Source of the DNA: a virus
IMG/VR virus record: IMGVR_UViG_3300036668_000331
Location: 1-29,670 of that record
Length of the DNA: 29,670 nucleotides
Strand: one strand, 5' to 3'
Below, piece after piece: positions 1-6,554 of the stretch (position 1 is the stretch's first letter; every line of letters begins with the position of its first letter). The notes below the pieces were generated by a model, which had not been told where the DNA came from, did no database searches, and saw only the letters and a list, made by a program, of their open reading frames with translations. Made by a program: the position numbers and the translations under genes.

Positions 1-120
1 ATCCCGGACATCCGCGACTGGGATGGATCGATGGAAGACGCGATGAACTCGTACGTGGACCTGCGCCGCAGCGAGGGCAGGCGTCCGTTCATTGACGGCC
101 CCCATTTTGAGCTGGCCTGA
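1..120 (+). CDS. 3' end of an unidentified gene (partial)
   Basis: An open frame enters from the left edge and ends in TGA at 118-120, giving 39 residues that finish in DGPHFELA. The segment is acidic and hydrophilic, with alternating Trp, Asp and Arg residues. It lies directly upstream of the small-protein and head-completion block on the same strand, with 15 bases to the next start. By position it could be the end of a packaging or capsid gene, but no recognisable motif is present, so no function is assigned. The 5' end is outside the window. Confidence 0.6.
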   Translation: MPDIRDWDGSMEDAMNSYVDLRRSEGRRPFIDGPHFELA

Positions 121-135
121 CCGAGGGTCGAAGTA

Positions 136-387
136 ATGGCGAAGTCTCCAGCGTGGCAGCGAAAAGAGGGAAAGGACCCGTCTGGCGGCCTCAACGCCAA
201 GGGAAGGGCTTCCGCCAAAAAGCAAGGCATGAACCTCAAACCACCCGCGCCGAACCCAAAGAACAAGAAGGACGCCGGCCGGAAAAAGAGTTTCTGTGCC
301 AGGATGGGTGGAATGCCCGGTCCGATGAAGGATGACAAGGGAAAGCCGACACGTAAGGCGCTATCGTTGAAGAAGTGGAACTGCTGA
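136..387 (+). CDS. Small basic phage protein, DUF6321-like
   Basis: This 83-residue, Lys/Gly/Pro-rich protein begins MAKSPAWQRKEGKDPSGGLN, a start I recognise as the DUF6321 family common in marine phage genomes. A central Lys-rich stretch is followed by FCARMGGMPGP and an LSLKKW ending, also typical of that family. No catalytic residues are visible, and the strong positive charge suggests a nucleic-acid-binding or virion-associated role (inference). It follows the partial gene by 15 bases, and its TGA shares one base with the ATG of the next gene, suggesting coupled translation. Confidence 0.75.
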   Translation: MAKSPAWQRKEGKDPSGGLNAKGRASAKKQGMNLKPPAPNPKNKKDAGRKKSFCARMGGMPGPMKDDKGKPTRKALSLKKWNC

Positions 388-653
388 TGGGAAGCGTACA
401 ACTCACGCATGAAGAGCTCGAAGCGATGCTGGACCGTGCTGCCAAGCGAGGTGCGAGGGCCGCGTTGCGAGAGCTTGGTCTCCACGACGAGAACGCCCCG
501 CGGGATCTTGACGAGCTGCGCGGACTGCTGTCTGCTTGGCGGGATACTCGAAGCACAATGTGGCAGACGGTGGTCAAGATTGTAACGACCGGCACGTTGA
601 TGTTTATTGCCGCTGCGATCTGGATGTCGTTCAAAGACAAGGTGGGACAGTAA
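387..653 (+). CDS. Small membrane protein, DUF6127-like
   Basis: The 88-residue protein has an N-terminal helix (LTHEELEAMLDRAAKRGARAAL, roughly residues 6-27), an acidic linker, the segment LRGLLSAWRDTRSTMWQTVV, and one hydrophobic C-terminal segment (about TTGTLMFIAAAIWMSF). This order, an Ala/Arg-rich helix, then an RD linker, then a single membrane span, resembles DUF6127 proteins of phages and prophages. I chose the start at 387 because it gives a TGATG overlap with the upstream stop; an in-frame ATG at 375 would add four residues. One membrane span in a phage late operon could suit a holin-like or virion membrane role, but this is not shown. Confidence 0.7.
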   Translation: MGSVQLTHEELEAMLDRAAKRGARAALRELGLHDENAPRDLDELRGLLSAWRDTRSTMWQTVVKIVTTGTLMFIAAAIWMSFKDKVGQ

Positions 654-654
654 G

Positions 655-849
655 ATGAATCGTGCTAATATGGCCAAGCAAATCACGGAGGTTCCGATGG
701 CTGGATGTAAACCCAAGGGTATGAAGATGGGCGGCAAAGTTATGGCCGGCTACAAAAAGGGCGGCAAGGTCAAGATGGCCAAGGGCGGCAGCGTCGACCA
801 GTCGATGTGCAGCCCCCGCAAGCAGATGGCAATGGGGAAGATGAAGTAA
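655..849 (+). CDS. Small Gly/Lys/Met-rich protein
   Basis: The 64-residue protein is built from short MGGKV, KKGGKVKM and AKGGS units, is very basic and has several Met residues. The start at 655 sits just after the upstream stop; the open frame extends further upstream but would overlap the membrane protein gene. Repeated KxGGK units of this type occur in short virion-associated proteins of marine phages. No enzymatic motif is present. The stop TAA shares one base with the next ATG (TAATG). Function unknown. Confidence 0.65.
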   Translation: MNRANMAKQITEVPMAGCKPKGMKMGGKVMAGYKKGGKVKMAKGGSVDQSMCSPRKQMAMGKMK

Positions 850-1001
850 TGGCTAAACCTCCTGGTCTATACGCCAACATCGCGGCCAAGAAGAAGCGCA
901 TTGCTTCTGGCTCCAAAGAAAAGATGAGGAAGCCCGGCTCCAAGGGCGCGCCTACGGATAAGGCGTTCCGCGAGTCGGCCAAAACGGCGAAGAAGAAATG
1001 A
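849..1001 (+). CDS. Small basic conserved marine-phage protein
   Basis: This 50-residue protein (MAKPPGLYANIAAKKKRIA at the start, SAKTAKKK at the end) is strongly basic. The GLYANIxAKKxRIxxGSxEKMRKPGSKGAP pattern is one I recognise from many uncultured marine phages, where it is usually left as hypothetical. The open frame begins further upstream, but the TAATG overlap with the previous gene and the conserved start support 849. The end overlaps the next gene through ATGA. A DNA- or RNA-binding virion component is possible, without direct support. Confidence 0.7.
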   Translation: MAKPPGLYANIAAKKKRIASGSKEKMRKPGSKGAPTDKAFRESAKTAKKK

Positions 1002-1663
1002 CCACCTCAGGTACGAGAACCTTCAACCTCGATGTCGCAGAAGTCATCGAGGAAGCTTACGAGCGTTGCGGCTTAGAAGTCCGCACAGGCTACGACGCCA
1101 AGACGGCTCGGAGGTCTCTCAACCTGATGTTTGCCGACTGGGCAAACCGTGGCCTGAATCTTTGGACGGTAGGCCAGGGGACGACAACCCTGGTGCAAGG
1201 CACGTCGACCTACACTCTGGCTGCGGATGTCGTCGACATTCTCGAGATGGTTCTGCGCCGTGATAGTACTGACTACGAGGTCGAGCGGATCAGCCGCGGG
1301 GATTACCTCACTTTCCCGAACAAGACTGACCAGGGCCGCCCGTCGCAGTTCTATTTGAACCGCCAGATCGAGCCTGTCATCACGCTGTGGCAGACGCCAG
1401 AGAACTCGACCGACCAGCTGATCTACTACTACGTCCAGCGGATCGAGGACGCAGGCACTCTGGTCAACACAGCCGACCTGCCGTTCCGCTTCTTGCCCTG
1501 CATGGTTGCAGGGCTGGCCTATTATCTGGCCATGAAGCGTGCGCCGGAGCGGCTGCAGTTCCTCAAGGCTGTGTACGAAGAAGAGTTCCAGCGCGCGGCC
1601 GAGGAAGACGAGGACCGCGTTTCGCTCAAGCTCCAGCCCAGCGCTCGGTACATGAGGACCTGA
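998..1663 (+). CDS. Head completion / tail accessory factor, P22 gp4-like
   Basis: The 221-residue protein starts FNLDVAEVIEEAYERCGLEVRTGYDAKTARRSLNLMFADWANRGLNLWTV, the helical arrangement of the P22 gp4 family. Those proteins attach below the portal ring and prolong the DNA channel after packaging. The C-terminal part (LPFRFLPCMVAGLAYYLAMKRAPERLQFLKAVYEEEF) is the long helix expected for portal contact. The length is close to that of the gp4 family. It overlaps its neighbours by ATGA upstream and TGATG downstream, inside a run of connector genes. A gp4-like protein together with the gp10-like gene at 6555 argues for a short-tailed virion. Confidence 0.8.
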   Translation: MTTSGTRTFNLDVAEVIEEAYERCGLEVRTGYDAKTARRSLNLMFADWANRGLNLWTVGQGTTTLVQGTSTYTLAADVVDILEMVLRRDSTDYEVERISRGDYLTFPNKTDQGRPSQFYLNRQIEPVITLWQTPENSTDQLIYYYVQRIEDAGTLVNTADLPFRFLPCMVAGLAYYLAMKRAPERLQFLKAVYEEEFQRAAEEDEDRVSLKLQPSARYMRT

Positions 1664-1965
1664 TGGCTTTTGCATCGGACAAAAACGCCTTTGGTATCTC
1701 GGATCGCTCCGGGTTCCGCTACCGTCTTCGGGACATGAAGAAGGAGTGGACGGGCGCGCTTGTCGGAAAAGACGAGTTCGAGCCCAAGCACCCGCAACTG
1801 TACCCGCCCCGAGTTGGGCCGGATCCCCAAGCGCTTCGCAACCCTCGTCCAGACCAAGCCGAGGCGCTGCAGGTCTACGTCGCTGTGCCGACGGTTGAGG
1901 ATCCCAGTCTGCAACGGCCGCGCATGCTCGGCGCTGCAGGCCAAGTTACGGTGGTGACGACATGA
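1663..1965 (+). CDS. Conserved hypothetical protein between connector genes
   Basis: The 100-residue protein has a central SGFRYRLRDMKKEWTGALVGKDEFEPKHPQL block and a Pro-rich second half. The combination KKEWxGxLVGxDEFEPKHPQ recurs in phage genomes near connector genes, but I know no function for it. The frame is open far upstream; I took 1663 because it overlaps the preceding stop (TGATG) and begins MAFASDKNAFG. It ends by overlapping the adaptor gene start (ATGA). It is probably a minor structural protein of the neck, inferred from position only. Confidence 0.65.
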   Translation: MAFASDKNAFGISDRSGFRYRLRDMKKEWTGALVGKDEFEPKHPQLYPPRVGPDPQALRNPRPDQAEALQVYVAVPTVEDPSLQRPRMLGAAGQVTVVTT

Positions 1966-2612
1966 GTTTTACATACGCGCAGTTGAAGCAGGCAATTCTG
2001 GACTACACGGAGAACGACGAGACATCGTTCGTCAACAACCTGCCGTTGTTTATCCGTCAGGCCGAGGAGCGCATTCTCAAGAACGTGCAGCTCAGCCTGT
2101 TCCGCAAGAACGTGCAGGCCACGGCCACGATCAGTAACCCGTATCTGGCGGTCCCCTCGGACTACTTGGCTGCTTTCTCGCTCAGTATGCGCGGGGACGA
2201 CGGCGATCGGTTCTTCCTTGAGTTCAAGGATCCGAGCTTTCTGCAGAGCTACACGCCTGACGATACGACGGTCGGCGCGCCTCGGTACTACGCTGTCTTT
2301 GACGTCAGCAACTTCTTGCTGGCCCCGACCCCTGATGTGGCGTACACGGCAGAGCTCCACTACTTCTACCGCCCGGCCAGCTTGACCGCGGGCGCCGAGG
2401 GCGGGACTACGTGGCTCAGCGAAAACGCAGAGATGGCGATGCTCTACGGCGCACTGATCGAGGCCTACATCTACATGAAGGGTGAGCAGGACGTCATGGC
2501 GTCCTACAACGCACGCTTCCAAGAGGCCCTGGTCGGTATCAAGATGCTGGGCGAGGCCAAAGAGACGACGGACGAGTACCGCAAGGGCAAAGTCATTAGG
2601 GATAAGACCTGA
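1962..2612 (+). CDS. Phage adaptor protein, SU10-like
   Basis: The 216-residue protein begins MSFTYAQLKQAILDYTENDETSFVNNLPLFIRQAEERILKNVQLSLFRKN, followed by a beta-rich middle (VPSDYLAAFSLSM, APRYYAVFDVSNFLLAPTPD) and a C-terminal helix with TTWLSENAEMAMLYGALIEAYIYMKGE. This matches the adaptor family described for the short-tailed phage SU10 and its relatives, which sits between the portal and the tail. It is the second connector-type protein in the block. Start and stop both overlap neighbouring genes. Assignment is from pattern recognition of the family, not an alignment. Confidence 0.75.
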   Translation: MSFTYAQLKQAILDYTENDETSFVNNLPLFIRQAEERILKNVQLSLFRKNVQATATISNPYLAVPSDYLAAFSLSMRGDDGDRFFLEFKDPSFLQSYTPDDTTVGAPRYYAVFDVSNFLLAPTPDVAYTAELHYFYRPASLTAGAEGGTTWLSENAEMAMLYGALIEAYIYMKGEQDVMASYNARFQEALVGIKMLGEAKETTDEYRKGKVIRDKT

Positions 2613-2908
2613 TGTTTGAGTTTAAGCTCGATGTCCTCAAGGACCAGCCCATAGTGGGTGTCCGGACCACCAAGAACCGCGGCTTTACGCCGGAGGAGCT
2701 TGCTGCTCAGTGCATGGAGAAGGTCATCTCTGTTTCGGAAACGGCCCCTCCGGCCCTCCGGGATCAGGCGCGCGCCTTCTCTAACGACATCGAGAGGCTT
2801 GTGGCGTATTATATGCGACAAGCTATTCGCAGCGACCGAACAACAGTGTATAATGCGCTGACAGACGCAGGCCATCCTGACTTGGCCGAACTCATAAGGA
2901 GACTTTGA
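2612..2908 (+). CDS. Conserved hypothetical protein
   Basis: The 98-residue, mostly helical protein has an NRGFTPEELAAQCMEKVISV segment, a middle helix around LRDQARAFSNDIERLVAYYMRQAIRSDRTTVYNAL, and the ending GHPDLAELIRRL. Similar RGFTPEE and DRTTxxxxLxxAGHxDLAxLIRRL patterns occur in other marine phages directly after the adaptor gene. No active site is visible. It is TGATG-coupled to the adaptor, suggesting stoichiometric co-expression and a virion or assembly role (inference). Confidence 0.65.
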   Translation: MFEFKLDVLKDQPIVGVRTTKNRGFTPEELAAQCMEKVISVSETAPPALRDQARAFSNDIERLVAYYMRQAIRSDRTTVYNALTDAGHPDLAELIRRL

Positions 2909-2909
2909 C

Positions 2910-3347
2910 ATGGCTTTTATAGGCAACTTTCTTTGCACATCCTTCAAGCAGGAAATCCTGCAAGCTGTGCACAACTTTACGACCTCGACGGGGGACACCT
3001 TTAAGCTGGCGCTGTATGACAACAGTGCTTCGTTTACGGCTGCGACCACGGCCTACACGGTCACGAACGAGGTCGGCAACTCCGGCTCCTACACTGCTGG
3101 CGGCGGTGCGTTGACCAACGTCACGCCCACGACGAGCGGCACCACGGCGTTCACGGATTTCGATGACCTGACCTTCACCTCGGCCACGATCACGGCGCGC
3201 GGCGCGTTGATTTACAACGACACCGCTGCTGGCGATCCAACCGTTGCTGTGCTGGACTTTGGTGCCGACAAAACGTCGACCGCCGGTGACTTCCAGATTG
3301 TCTTCCCTACCGCGGATGCTTCGACGGCGATCATTCGCATAGCTTGA
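2910..3347 (+). CDS. Putative virion structural protein, beta-rich
   Basis: The 145-residue protein starts with a short helical segment (NFLCTSFKQEILQAVHNF), then runs as Thr/Ala/Gly-rich beta strands, including DTFKLALYDNSASF, FDDLTFTSATITARGALIYND and FGADKTSTAGDFQIVFP. Small proteins of this type are often annotated in marine podoviruses as structural or tail-associated. A good ribosome binding site (AAGGAG) lies 8 bases upstream of the ATG. The Thr-rich strands suggest a jelly-roll or Ig-like fold. Function is inferred from composition and position. Confidence 0.65.
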   Translation: MAFIGNFLCTSFKQEILQAVHNFTTSTGDTFKLALYDNSASFTAATTAYTVTNEVGNSGSYTAGGGALTNVTPTTSGTTAFTDFDDLTFTSATITARGALIYNDTAAGDPTVAVLDFGADKTSTAGDFQIVFPTADASTAIIRIA

Positions 3348-3367
3348 AGCACGCGGGGTGATCGGCC

Positions 3368-4363
3368 ATGGCAAACATAACGGGCTGGAGCCGCGGCACA
3401 TGGTCTGAGGGCGCGTGGAGCGAGGCCGTACCGGTAACGGTTACGGGCCTTTCTGCCACGGCCTCTCCGGGAACGCTTTCTGTTATTGGTGACTCGACAC
3501 TCGCTGTAACGGGTCTTTCCGCCACGGCTGCCTCTGAGGGCGTCACAGTCCAGATCAATGCTGCCCCAGAACTTGTTGGTCTGGCGGCGGCTGGTGGCGT
3601 TGGCACGGTTGTTGCAACGGGCACGGCTATTGTTACGGTAACGGGGGTGGATGCCACTACGGCTGTTGGCACGGCTACGGCCGCTGCAGGGGCAGGCGCA
3701 GTTGTCACGGGGGTTGCGGCCACCGGCGGGGTCGGCGAGGTCACTTTCCGGGCGCTGGTCGCTGCTGTCGTCACCGGTGTCGAAGGTACGATGTCCGTTG
3801 AGGGCGTTACGATTGGCGAGGGCGCCGGTGTAAGCACAACGCTTACAGGCGTCGAGGGCACCGGTGCGGTGGACACGGGCATCGCGACAGGCTCCACCGC
3901 TCCAATCCTCACGGGTCTGGCAGCGACCGGGGACGTCGGCACTGTTACAGCCACGGGCATCGCTGTTGTTTCGGTGACGGGTGTGGCGGCCGAAGGCTTG
4001 GTGAGCTCGATCCGGCAGGACGCCTTGGTCTTCTTTGAGGGCTGGGGCCGCGGCACATGGGGTCAGGGCGCATGGAGCCAGCCGGTTACGCTGCCGCTCG
4101 AGGCTATTGGTCAGGTCGGCGAGGTCACAACGCAGGTCAACCAGCGCATTCCGGTCAATGGTTTTGCGATGACGGGGGCCGTTGGTTCTGTGGCCGTCAC
4201 GGGCGGCACGGGGATTGACGTTCTGGTCACAGGGGTTTCCGCGCGAGGGCTCATTAGTCCTCGGGGCGTTCTGGTCTGGGGACGCATTGTGCCTGATCCT
4301 GACACGGACTGGACTCCTATTGCGCCAACTCCCACAACAGTCTATACTGAGATTCAACCGTGA
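3368..4363 (+). CDS. Repeat-containing virion protein with Trp-Gly motifs
   Basis: The 331-residue protein begins with the Trp-rich motif GWSRGTWSEGAWSE (residues 6-19). It continues as about nine repeats of 22 residues, each carrying T-G-L/V (for example at residues 26, 48, 70, 92, 114, 136, 160, 182 and 204). A second Trp motif, GWGRGTWGQGAWSQ, is at 225-238, followed by shorter repeat-like strands. The Val/Thr/Ala/Gly composition and regular period suggest a beta-solenoid or stacked-strand fibre. It lies between the beta-rich structural protein and the tail fibre gene, so a tail spike or fibre component is likely. No enzymatic domain is seen. Confidence 0.65.
   Translation: MANITGWSRGTWSEGAWSEAVPVTVTGLSATASPGTLSVIGDSTLAVTGLSATAASEGVTVQINAAPELVGLAAAGGVGTVVATGTAIVTVTGVDATTAVGTATAAAGAGAVVTGVAATGGVGEVTFRALVAAVVTGVEGTMSVEGVTIGEGAGVSTTLTGVEGTGAVDTGIATGSTAPILTGLAATGDVGTVTATGIAVVSVTGVAAEGLVSSIRQDALVFFEGWGRGTWGQGAWSQPVTLPLEAIGQVGEVTTQVNQRIPVNGFAMTGAVGSVAVTGGTGIDVLVTGVSARGLISPRGVLVWGRIVPDPDTDWTPIAPTPTTVYTEIQP
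3383..3424 (+). repeat. Trp-Gly motif, copy 1
   Basis: This encodes GWSRGTWSEGAWSE, matched at 4040-4081 by GWGRGTWGQGAWSQ in the same gene. A relaxed version, GWGAGPWSRGAWGS, lies at 7200-7241 in the gp10-like gene. The three copies share the spacing G-W-x-x-G-x-W-x-x-G-A-W. Confidence 0.7.
3428..3997 (+). repeat. 66-base (22-residue) tandem coding repeat
   Basis: Within the Trp-motif virion protein, the tripeptide T/V-G-L/V recurs at residues 26, 48, 70, 92, 114, 136, 160, 182 and 204. The period is 22 residues with one 24-residue step. Each unit has the form VTGxxATxxVGxVTxxGxAxV. Nucleotide identity between units is only moderate, so these are old, diverged repeats rather than a fresh expansion. 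Confidence 0.7.
4040..4081 (+). repeat. Trp-Gly motif, copy 2
   Basis: This encodes GWGRGTWGQGAWSQ, the second copy in the repeat protein. It marks the boundary between the 22-residue repeat array and a shorter C-terminal strand region. Confidence 0.7.
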
Positions 4364-4383
4364 CCCGGATATAAGGGCGACCT

Positions 4384-5352
4384 ATGGCTAGTACATATAC
4401 CGTAAATACCGGCATCGAGCTCATCACCAATGGTGAGCAGTCGGGGACGTGGGGTGATACCACCAACACGAATCTTGAGATCATCGACCGCCTGACGAAT
4501 GGCGTTGGTGACATCACGATTACCGGCACGACGCACACGCTGACTACTTCGGACGGCGCGCTGTCTGACGGCCAGTACAAGGTTCTGGTATTTGGCGGCA
4601 CGCCCAGCGGCACCAACACGGTGACGATCTCGCCCAACGATCAGGAGAAGTTGTACTTCATCGTCAACAACTCCGGCGAGAGCATCATCCTGACCCAAGG
4701 TTCGGGGACCACGGTTACGGTCGCCACCGGCGCGACGGACATCGTCTACGCGGACGGCGGCGGTGCAGGCGCGAATGTGGCCAGTTTAGGTGCGGACTTG
4801 TCGGGCTTTTTGTCCGCGTCAAACAACCTGTCCGATCTTGCGAGTGCGGCCACCGCGCTTGTGAATCTTGGCGTCACTGCCACCGCTGCCGAGTTGAACA
4901 TCCTCGACGGCGTCACTGCGACAGCTGCGGAAGTCAACTACCTTGACATCACGCTGCTCGGCACGTCCGAGGCCAGCAAGGTCGTCACGGCTGATGCAAA
5001 CGGCGTCGTGATCTTCGACGCCGGTGTGGTCGAAGACGAAACTGCAATCACCTCAACCAGCAACGCAGCGACGATCAACTGCCGCGATGGCAACGTGTTT
5101 ACCCATGAGTTAACTGAGAACGTAACCTACACATTCAGCAACCCGCCTGCCTCTGGGCGCGCCTTTGGCTTCACGCTCAAGATCGTCCAAGACAGCACAG
5201 CCCGCACGATCACATGGCCTGCATCGGTTGACTGGGCTGGGGGTGAAGCGCCTGATGCTCCTGCAAGCAATGAGGTAAACATTTACGCCTTTATTACCCA
5301 TGATGGCGGCACGACTTGGTATGGCTTCTTGGCTGGGGCGGCGCTGGCATGA
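4384..5352 (+). CDS. Tail fibre-like protein
   Basis: The 322-residue protein opens with YTVNTGIELITNGEQSGTWGDTTNTNLEIIDRL, a common N-terminal attachment segment of phage tail fibres. The middle holds the fibre repeat TATAAELNILDGVTATAAEVNYLD (about residues 162-185). The C-terminal domain (HELTENVTYTFSNPPASGRAFGFTLKIVQD, then TITWPASVDWAGGEAP) is a module shared by many phage fibres and tail proteins. Its ATGA overlap with the DUF1566 adhesin gene suggests the two are made together, the adhesin perhaps forming the distal tip. Start chosen at the ATG following AAGGGCGACCT. Confidence 0.75.
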   Translation: MASTYTVNTGIELITNGEQSGTWGDTTNTNLEIIDRLTNGVGDITITGTTHTLTTSDGALSDGQYKVLVFGGTPSGTNTVTISPNDQEKLYFIVNNSGESIILTQGSGTTVTVATGATDIVYADGGGAGANVASLGADLSGFLSASNNLSDLASAATALVNLGVTATAAELNILDGVTATAAEVNYLDITLLGTSEASKVVTADANGVVIFDAGVVEDETAITSTSNAATINCRDGNVFTHELTENVTYTFSNPPASGRAFGFTLKIVQDSTARTITWPASVDWAGGEAPDAPASNEVNIYAFITHDGGTTWYGFLAGAALA

Positions 5353-6041
5353 GTATCACTCAAATTATGATGCAAGCTGCGGCTAATACTGGTGAGCCTG
5401 GTCCAACCGAAATTGGTCAGGCATTTGGTGGTGGTTTCTATGCTGGTAATATTGTTGAGGGGGGGACTGAATATTATATTATTGTCGCACCTAAGTCTTC
5501 TGGTGAGAACTCAAGTAAACTATTTAAGGATAGATTTTCTGCCGCACCTTCAGCTACTCAAACACTAAACAACGGCCCTGCTGCATCCTCCTCTATGAAC
5601 TCTGGAACCTACCCAGCGGCACAGTTTTGTGAGGCGCTAACCATTGGTGGCTTTACTGACTGGTATCTTCCTGCCAGAGATGAACTAGAGCTTTGCTATC
5701 GTAACCTTAAGCCCAATACCACAGCTAACAGCCCGTCAGCTAGAAACAAGTCTACTATTACATACCCAGAAGGGGACGATCTGCCGGGTGACACAATGGG
5801 TGTTAATCGCAACAGTAACCCGACAGGTGCTGCTTATACTTCTGGGACACCTAGTCAAACTTCCGTAACAGCTTTCATAACGGGAGGTACAGAAGCCTTT
5901 ACTTCCACAAACCGCTACTGGTCTTCTTCAGAGTTTTCTGTCACGGGCGCTTGGTACCAGAGCTTCAGTGACGGCAAGCAGAACTACCGCGATAAGGACT
6001 ATGGAGACAATGTTCGTGCCGTCAGGCGAGTCCCTGTATAA
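5349..6041 (+). CDS. DUF1566-type adhesin, C-type-lectin-like tip protein
   Basis: Starting at the ATGA overlap, the protein has 230 residues. After a Gly-rich N-terminus (EIGQAFGGGFYAGNIVEGGTEYYIIVAPK) it contains the DUF1566/Lcl C-terminal domain, seen as GGFTDWYLPARDELELCYRNL and, at the end, RYWSSSE...AWYQSFSDGKQ...VRAVRRV. This domain has the C-type-lectin-like fold used in phage receptor-binding tips and in diversity-generating retroelement targets. The DNA is visibly AT-richer than the flanking genes, with a sharp change at the gene start, which suggests exchange as a module. No reverse transcriptase or template repeat is visible in the window. The open frame extends to 5316, but that start would lie inside the fibre gene. 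Confidence 0.75.
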   Translation: MSITQIMMQAAANTGEPGPTEIGQAFGGGFYAGNIVEGGTEYYIIVAPKSSGENSSKLFKDRFSAAPSATQTLNNGPAASSSMNSGTYPAAQFCEALTIGGFTDWYLPARDELELCYRNLKPNTTANSPSARNKSTITYPEGDDLPGDTMGVNRNSNPTGAAYTSGTPSQTSVTAFITGGTEAFTSTNRYWSSSEFSVTGAWYQSFSDGKQNYRDKDYGDNVRAVRRVPV

Positions 6042-6085
6042 CTTGAATTTATCTAAAACAGCCACGAACAGATCGGAGACACACA

Positions 6086-6544
6086 ATGTTCGTCAAAACT
6101 ACAAATGACCAGATTGACCAATACCCTTACACGGTCGGTGATCTTCGTCGTGACAACCCAAACACTAGCTTTCCCAAGCGTGTATCTGACGAGATGTTAG
6201 CAGATTGGGGTGTTTACCCTGTTGCTAAGGCTGACAGGCCCAACGTAGGTCACACACAGAACCTCACAGAAGGCCAACCAGCCCTTGTAGACGGTCAATG
6301 GCAGCAGACATGGGTCATCACCGATGCTACGCCAGAGGAAGTATCTCAGCGGGCAGAGCAGCAGGCTAACGATATCCGTAATACCCGCAACCAACTGCTG
6401 TCTGACAGTGACTGGACTCAGATTGGGGATGCCCCTGTTAACGCTACAGCATGGGCTACCTATCGTCAGGCTTTGCGCGACATCACGGATCATGCTAACT
6501 TCCCTTATCTGGGCGAGGATGATTGGCCCGTTGAACCCGCATAA
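6086..6544 (+). CDS. Tail fibre assembly chaperone-like protein (Phage_tail_APC type)
   Basis: The 152-residue protein has a variable N-terminal half and a C-terminal helical motif. That motif, TRNQLLSDSDWTQIGDAPVNATAWATYRQALRDIT, closely fits the Phage_tail_APC pattern (RN-LL-x-SDWTQ...W-x-x-YRQALRDI). Such proteins help fold or attach the adjacent receptor-binding fibre and usually travel with it. Here it lies 44 bases after the DUF1566 gene, behind a GGAG site, and its base composition is also lower in GC than the conserved structural genes. The pair 5349-6544 therefore looks like a swappable host-range cassette. Confidence 0.75.
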   Translation: MFVKTTNDQIDQYPYTVGDLRRDNPNTSFPKRVSDEMLADWGVYPVAKADRPNVGHTQNLTEGQPALVDGQWQQTWVITDATPEEVSQRAEQQANDIRNTRNQLLSDSDWTQIGDAPVNATAWATYRQALRDITDHANFPYLGEDDWPVEPA

Positions 6545-6554
6545 GGGGAATAAC

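Noticed and set aside
3212-4357. Long minus-strand open frame of 381 codons
   Set aside because: It lies antisense to the repeat protein and tail genes; its Arg/Asn/Cys-rich translation shows no domain, and the + strand reading is clearly the gene.
6324-6554. Upstream in-frame extension of the gp10-like gene
   Set aside because: It overlaps the chaperone gene in another frame; the family start and the ribosome site are at 6555.
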